From: Bacteroidota bacterium
GTDB lineage: Bacteria > Bacteroidota > Bacteroidia > B-17B0 > Aurantibacillaceae
Length of the DNA: 64,000 bases
NCBI GenBank assembly: GCA_019638705.1
Contig: JAHBTI010000005.1
Location: 62,001-126,000, forward strand
Direction: 5' to 3'
Shown in pieces: positions 59,842-64,000 of this stretch. The translations under genes and the position numbers were made by a program. The notes below the pieces were generated by a model that did no database searches, was not told where the DNA came from, and worked only from the letters and a program-made list of their open reading frames with translations. Within the stretch, counting starts at the first letter, position 1, and each line of letters starts with the position of its first letter.

Positions 59842-60881
59842 AAAATTTTTTAGTTCAAGTTTTCTGTCATTCTGAGGAACGAAGAATCTATTCTTTTAGA
59901 GATGCTTCCTTCGTCAGCATGACAAGCGTTTTTTTGTTTTTATCTTTCATTTTTTGCTCATGCGAAAAAAAGGAATTGCCTGTAAAACCTTACGAGCGTG
60001 GCGATGTAACCATATCGCAGGTGGATTTGGCAACCAACTACAAATATCAGGTTTGGTTTAGCCTGGATAAAAACACGGTGATTTCTTCCAACGCAAGAAC
60101 CGATTGGGATTTGGCTTTTGAAGCATCGGCAGAGGGTTTTCACATTATGCTGAACGGCGCAAACGGCGTGAGAGTATATAAAACAAATGTTTCCGACTTA
60201 AATCAGGTAAATGACACATTGGGTTTAACTTCTGTGGAAAAAGCCGATATGCCGAGCGGAAACCTTGACAGCACAGCGTTTGGCGATTGGCAAGCGGACA
60301 ATAAAGTATATGTTGTTAATCTTGGCTCTGATGAAAACGGCGCGCAACTTGGTTTTTACAAAATCAAACTGCTTTCTCAATCGGCAACGGAATACAAATT
60401 TGAATACGCTGCTCTCAACAGTTCAGAAATTAAAACAGGAAGCGTAACAAAAAATGAAGAGTATAATTTTATTGCTTATTCATTGGCAACAAATTCACAA
60501 CTTATCATTGAGCCGAAAAAAGAAAATTACGATTTGTGTTTTACTTCTTACACCTATTTGTTTTACAAGCCTTCTTATCAGTACTATCAAGTTACGGGCG
60601 TTCTCGGCAATTCATACAATACGCGCATGGCACCTATTAAAAAGGCATTTGAGAGCATTACAATCAACGATACAGCCTCCGTTACTTTTCTTTCGCGCCG
60701 CGATGTGATTGGTTACGACTGGAAAGCATTTGATTTTGACAAAAACACATATACCGTTGATAAAGACAAAATTTTTCTCATCTGCGACAGCAAAGGTTTT
60801 TATTACAAATTTCACTTCGTTGATTTTTACAGCGAAGCAGGCGTAAAAGGCTCACCCAAATTTGAGTTTAAGAAGTTGTAA
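59838..60881 (+). CDS. HmuY-like haem-binding lipoprotein
   Basis: The protein has 347 residues from ATG 59838 (overlapping the receptor stop as ATGA), or 320 from the internal ATG at 59919. The lipobox is in SVFLFLSFIFCSC (second Cys preceded by C-S). HmuY family pattern: QVWFSLDKNTVISSNARTDWDLAFEAS, AEGFHIMLNGANGVRVYK, YDLCFTSYTYLFY, YYQVTGVLGN, VIGYDWKAFDFDKNTYTVDKDKIFLICDSKGFYYKFHFVDFY. Between the first Met and the hydrophobic core lies a translated palindromic repeat (CHSEERRIYSFRDASFVSMT). It is the last gene of the cluster and probably passes haem to the adjacent TonB receptor. Confidence 0.83.
   Translation: MKNFLVQVFCHSEERRIYSFRDASFVSMTSVFLFLSFIFCSCEKKELPVKPYERGDVTISQVDLATNYKYQVWFSLDKNTVISSNARTDWDLAFEASAEGFHIMLNGANGVRVYKTNVSDLNQVNDTLGLTSVEKADMPSGNLDSTAFGDWQADNKVYVVNLGSDENGAQLGFYKIKLLSQSATEYKFEYAALNSSEIKTGSVTKNEEYNFIAYSLATNSQLIIEPKKENYDLCFTSYTYLFYKPSYQYYQVTGVLGNSYNTRMAPIKKAFESITINDTASVTFLSRRDVIGYDWKAFDFDKNTYTVDKDKIFLICDSKGFYYKFHFVDFYSEAGVKGSPKFEFKKL
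59866..59923. repeat. Palindromic repeat inside the HmuY-like lipoprotein gene
   Basis: GTCATTCTGAGGAACGAAG on the left and CTTCCTTCGTCAGCATGAC on the right, with GAATCT/AGATGC near the centre. In frame, it gives the peptide CHSEERRI seen when this repeat is translated. Confidence 0.85.
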
Positions 60882-60890
60882 GTTTTCTGA

Positions 60891-61208
60891 TTATTTGCTG
60901 TTTACCGCATTGTTTACATTGCGCCAGGTGCCGCCGTTAATCACGTTTTGAAAACCGTTGCGTTCCAAAATATTTTTTGCCTGCGCGCTTCGTCCGCCGC
61001 TCAAACAAAACACCACAATGTTTTCTTTGCCTTTAAATTTTGAGAGTTGATTTTGCAGTTTATCCAAAGGAATGTTTACCGCACCTTTTACACTTCCCGA
61101 TTGAAATTCGGCAGGTGTGCGCACGTCCGCCAAAAAAGCACCTTTTTTAATTGCTTCATTTAATTCATCGTTATTCATTGAAAACAAATTTTTAAATAGT
61201 CCAAACAT
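60891..61208 (-). CDS. Rhodanese-like domain protein
   Basis: The protein has 105 residues. A single rhodanese domain: NDELNEAIKKGAFLADVRTPAEFQSGSVKGAVNIPLDKL and the active-site loop IVVFCLSGGRSAQAK with catalytic C68. A short start MFGLFKNLFS. Sulfurtransferase acting on small thiols or persulfides. It is on the opposite strand to its neighbours and alone. Confidence 0.92.
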   Translation of the reverse strand: MFGLFKNLFSMNNDELNEAIKKGAFLADVRTPAEFQSGSVKGAVNIPLDKLQNQLSKFKGKENIVVFCLSGGRSAQAKNILERNGFQNVINGGTWRNVNNAVNSK

Positions 61209-61376
61209 ATTTTTTCTTTTTTTGATTTTGATAGGGCAAAGGTGTAAAGAAAAGAATGGTTGTTTGGTTACTTTGGTTACAGAGAGGGAACTTCTAACAA
61301 AAAAATTGAATAAAATTTAAACAAGTTATTTAACCTTTAAACAATTTTAAACACCTTTGAACTTTTAAAATTCATC

Positions 61377-62429
61377 TTGCAAAAACAAACCAACATATCG
61401 GCGCGTATTTTAATTTTGGTTGTGGTAAGCACAGTTGTTTGCGCAACGGCTTTTTTGCTGCTCAACTATTTCGGGCATTTTAAAATAGACCTTTCGTATT
61501 TGTTGCTTTCGGTTTTCATTTGCTTTGTGGTGAGTTTTTTGATTTTGTATTACTTCTATTATGTGGAAGTAACGCGCAACGTAAACGTGCTGAACGAAAA
61601 AATCCGCCGCCGTTTTTTAAGTAAGGAAATTCCGCAAAAAGCCGACCAGTTGGAAGAAGAGGACACTTTGCTTCAACTCTCGGAGCGTGTGGATTTATTG
61701 GTGAAATTGCGCGAAAAAGAAGTTCAGCAGTTTGAAAATTTGGACAGCTACCGCAAAGAATATTTGGGCAACGTGTCGCATGAATTGAAAACGCCTGTGT
61801 TTAACATTCAGGGATATGTGGACACTCTGCTCAACGGCGGCTTGGAAGACAGTACAATTAATGTGGAATATCTTCGCCGCGCCGAAAAAAGTATTGACCG
61901 CCTCATTAACATTATTGACGATTTGGAAACCATTACACAATTGGAAACAGGCGATTTGCAATTGGACATTGATACATTTGACATTGCGCTTTTGTGTAAA
62001 GACATTTACGCTTCATTGGAACTGAATGCCGCCAAACGCAACATAAAATTGGAATTGGCAAAAAAATACGACAAACCCATTCTTGTGAAAGCCGATAAAT
62101 TCCGTATCCGTCAAGTGCTGACGAACTTAATTACCAACAGCATTAAATACGGAAAAGAAAACGGCACAACTTTAATTGAACTGAATTATTTAAACGATGA
62201 TGTTGTTATTTCAGTCAGCGATAACGGCGATGGCATTGACAAAAAACACGTTTCCCGGATTTTTGAACGCTTTTACCGTGTGGACAAAGGGCGCAGCCGC
62301 GAACAAGGAGGCACGGGTTTGGGTTTAGCCATTGTAAAACACATTATTGAGGCGCACAACAAATCCATAGTGGCAGAAAGTGAATTGGGAAAAGGCACTA
62401 AGTTTACCTTTTCTTTACCTGCCGCTTAA
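61377..62429 (+). CDS. Sensor histidine kinase, PhoR-like
   Basis: The protein has 350 residues. Starts at TTG (no ATG is available before the first helix). Two helices at about 9-31 and 38-62 with a short periplasmic loop; no PAS or sensory domain. HisKA box with the phospho-acceptor in NVSHELKTP (His135), then a HATPase domain with N-box NLITNSIKYG, G1 VSDNGDGI and G2 GGTGLGLAI. No response regulator gene is adjacent, so the partner is elsewhere. Signal unknown. Confidence 0.9.
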   Translation: MQKQTNISARILILVVVSTVVCATAFLLLNYFGHFKIDLSYLLLSVFICFVVSFLILYYFYYVEVTRNVNVLNEKIRRRFLSKEIPQKADQLEEEDTLLQLSERVDLLVKLREKEVQQFENLDSYRKEYLGNVSHELKTPVFNIQGYVDTLLNGGLEDSTINVEYLRRAEKSIDRLINIIDDLETITQLETGDLQLDIDTFDIALLCKDIYASLELNAAKRNIKLELAKKYDKPILVKADKFRIRQVLTNLITNSIKYGKENGTTLIELNYLNDDVVISVSDNGDGIDKKHVSRIFERFYRVDKGRSREQGGTGLGLAIVKHIIEAHNKSIVAESELGKGTKFTFSLPAA

Positions 62430-62514
62430 ATCATTGAAAAACATTCACAAAAAAATACGGATTAATTGGCTGCTTGGCTTAATTTTAGTAAACTTGCGAA
62501 AAATTTTTTTAGAT

Positions 62515-62862
62515 ATGGCAGAAATCCACATCACAAATATTGAATATATAGAAATTAACTCTCAGCACGATTTAGAGTTCAAATACAAGCCTGAAGTCCC
62601 AAAATTAAAATTAGTAGGTACGCTTTTAACCGAAGACAGCGAAGACGAAGAAAACGGTGTGTTGTTTTTAACGCAAAAACAGCTAAATCAGGTATTGATG
62701 AACAAAGAGGTTGATTTAAAATTGCAAGACGACCGCTGGACTTTGGGAAAACCTTTAACAAAAGAGCAAATTAAAAAAGTTGGTTTGGTGGATATTGATG
62801 CCGAATTTATGGGTAATGCAGGTGAGTTTAAATGCTTTGAAACCGTTTCGGTAAAAGCATAA
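62515..62862 (+). CDS. Unknown small cytoplasmic protein
   Basis: The protein has 115 residues, starting MAEIHITNIEYIEINSQ. Acidic, strand-rich (HDLEFKYKPEVPKLKLVGTLLTEDSEDEENGVLFLTQKQL) with a short helical C-terminus. I start it at 62515, where an ATG leaves a gap of 85 bp from the kinase; the longer frame overlaps the kinase. No recognised family. It could be cotranscribed with the kinase. Confidence 0.65.
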   Translation: MAEIHITNIEYIEINSQHDLEFKYKPEVPKLKLVGTLLTEDSEDEENGVLFLTQKQLNQVLMNKEVDLKLQDDRWTLGKPLTKEQIKKVGLVDIDAEFMGNAGEFKCFETVSVKA

Positions 62863-62865
62863 AAA

Positions 62866-63540
62866 TTACCAATACGCAGGACCAAACCGCTGTGTAAGTT
62901 CGTGCTTCGGAAACAACTCATAAAACAGTTGGTCAAACCAAAATAAAATTTTAAAACTGTAAGTGGGCGACATTAATTTTTCGCCCACTTTTTCGTTGTT
63001 TTTCATGGTGAAACGATAGGCTATATCTGCACCCACACCAAACCAGCGAAACACTTTAAATTGTGTGCTGACACCGGGTTCATACAACAGCAAAAAATAT
63101 TTCGGGTCTTTGTGTTTAAAACTGTAAACGCTGTTGCGTTGAAACCATGAAACGCCTGTTCCCACTTGAATTGGCACACTCAACTGCCAGCGTTTGGTTT
63201 TGTAAAACACAAAATCGGCATAATAACACACATACATAAATTTTAAAAAACGGTTTATGCTTGTGTCCTTTCCAAAACTGTTTTTAATCTGAAATTGCTC
63301 CTTCACGTCCGAAGCTAACCAACTCACGCCAATACCTAATTTTAATTTTCGCTGAAAAGACAAGCCCAAACGTGCGCCACTCACGCTGATAAGCTGATTA
63401 TCAATAAAACTGTTGCGCGATTCCAAACGCGCATCAATGCTGTACGGCTGTTTCAGCAAATAACCGATTGAGTCCATTAATTGCGCTTTGTGAGTGGAAT
63501 ACAAGCACAGGAAAATTGCCAAGAAAAGAATGTGTTTCAT
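62866..63540 (-). CDS. Putative outer-membrane beta-barrel protein
   Basis: The protein has 224 residues with a signal peptide MKHILFLAIFLCLYSTHKAQ. The rest alternates strands (RLGLSFQRKLKLGIGVSWLAS, WQLSVPIQVGTGVSWFQRNS, WFGVGADIAYRFTMKN). The end is FGPAYW with an aromatic last residue, as in outer-membrane barrels. Start at 63540 gives a clean signal; the ATG four codons earlier is possible. Function unknown. Confidence 0.72.
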   Translation of the reverse strand: MKHILFLAIFLCLYSTHKAQLMDSIGYLLKQPYSIDARLESRNSFIDNQLISVSGARLGLSFQRKLKLGIGVSWLASDVKEQFQIKNSFGKDTSINRFLKFMYVCYYADFVFYKTKRWQLSVPIQVGTGVSWFQRNSVYSFKHKDPKYFLLLYEPGVSTQFKVFRWFGVGADIAYRFTMKNNEKVGEKLMSPTYSFKILFWFDQLFYELFPKHELTQRFGPAYW

Positions 63541-63681
63541 CAACGGTAGCAAAATTACGTTTTAACATAACTAAAAAATAACATGAATAATTGAACATTT
63601 AACAATGAAGATGTTCAATGATACTTTTTCAATAATCAATGTTCAATAATAAATTCGTTCCTTAACTTTAATGCCTGTTTA

Positions 63682-64000
63682 ATGCTTGATACCCCCATTG
63701 AATATTTAAAAGGAATTGGACCCGCGCGGGCGGAAGCCTTGAAATTGGAACTCGGTATTTTCACTTACCGAGATTTGATTTCGCATTATCCTTTCCGTTA
63801 TGTGGACAAAACAAAATTTCATAAAGTGCGCAATGTGCCCAATGAAAATTTAGTTCAGTTGCGCGGCGTAATTGAGAGTTTGCAAATTGTTGGGCAAAAA
63901 CAAGGCAAACGTTTAACGGCTTTGTTCAGAGATGATACAGGTAGAATTGAATTGGTGTGGTTTCAAGGTTACAACTGGATTGCACAAAAACTGAAAACAG
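63682..64000 (+). CDS. recG: ATP-dependent DNA helicase RecG, N-terminal fragment
   Basis: The first 106 codons; the gene runs off the right edge. MLDTPIEYLKGIGPARAEALKLELGIFTYRDLISHYPFRYVD is the RecG wedge-domain lead with the helix-hairpin-helix-like KGIGPARAE, followed by VQLRGVIESL and RIELVWFQGYNWIAQ, the OB-fold. RecG reverses stalled forks and processes Holliday junctions. No promoter was assigned with confidence. Confidence 0.93.
   Translation, partial: MLDTPIEYLKGIGPARAEALKLELGIFTYRDLISHYPFRYVDKTKFHKVRNVPNENLVQLRGVIESLQIVGQKQGKRLTALFRDDTGRIELVWFQGYNWIAQKLKT

Noticed and set aside
1..64000. tRNA, rRNA or riboswitch genes
   Set aside because: I looked for tRNA-like ends and T-loops and for known riboswitch cores in intergenic regions and saw none; a covariance-model search would be needed to exclude small RNAs.

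Overview
The window looks like a chromosomal piece of a Bacteroidota genome, probably from the Sphingobacteriales/Chitinophagales/Saprospirales side. The evidence is four secreted proteins with type IX secretion C-terminal sorting domains, a DUF3276 PUR-like protein, HmuY-type haem proteins, an OmpP1/FadL porin, DUF2490, a Lys/Ala-rich H1-like protein, an archaeal/eukaryal-type short ProRS, and promoters of the form TTTG-N19/20-TAnnTTTG. There is no rRNA or tRNA gene to place it more precisely. Genes are dense, on both strands, in short operons. Both ends of the window cut a gene (a MATE transporter on the left, recG on the right).

Layout. 1-7 kb: MATE transporter, truB, a YD-repeat secreted protein, metF, an Nfu-type Fe-S protein, an IS200-like (Y1) transposase next to GC-rich 73-bp tandem repeats, and ccmF. 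7-13.9 kb: radical SAM/SPASM enzyme, Ig-like lipoprotein, a 52-residue H1-like protein, a lipoprotein, DUF3276, a THUMP RNA methyltransferase and bestrophin. 13.9-16.7 kb: an AT-richer two-gene unit, a D12-class adenine methylase overlapping a 635-residue PD-(D/E)XK protein, which is a candidate restriction-modification system. 16.8-24.9 kb: rocD, a toxin-antitoxin pair inserted at the 3' end of the dciA-like gene, purE, lpdA, a DUF433/DUF5615 pair, a MORN-like protein, mnmA and DUF1801. 24.9-32 kb: two T9SS propeller proteins, an SF2 helicase, a ParB-like/HAD pair and parDE. 32-45 kb: glycosyltransferase, FadL-like porin, a prion-like RGG lipoprotein, DUF2490, proS, pcm and a lipoprotein/glycosylphosphotransferase pair. 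45-53.7 kb: a large T9SS protein, cysteine desulfurase, frr, a cold-shock protein, two thioredoxin-fold proteins, a propeller lipoprotein, and tag with a decayed second copy. 53.9-60.9 kb: a probable haem-uptake cluster (T9SS HmuY-like protein, DUF6607-like, DoxX-like, two small proteins, TonB receptor, HmuY-like lipoprotein). 61-64 kb: rhodanese, histidine kinase, two unknown proteins and recG.

Two themes stand out. First, several families of palindromic repeats (about 40-130 bp) lie between genes. In some cases they lie inside genes: they supply part of the signal peptide of the TonB receptor and of the adjacent HmuY-like lipoprotein, the last codons of ccmF, and linkers in T9SS sorting domains. 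Second, small accessory modules show clear insertion or decay scars. A 660-bp toxin-antitoxin cassette carries a synonymous copy of the dciA 3' end. A DUF5615 toxin is truncated by a 19-bp duplication. An orphan antitoxin is frameshifted in a poly(A) run. A truncated tag gene lies 2.5 kb from the intact one. A methyltransferase is reduced to its two ends.
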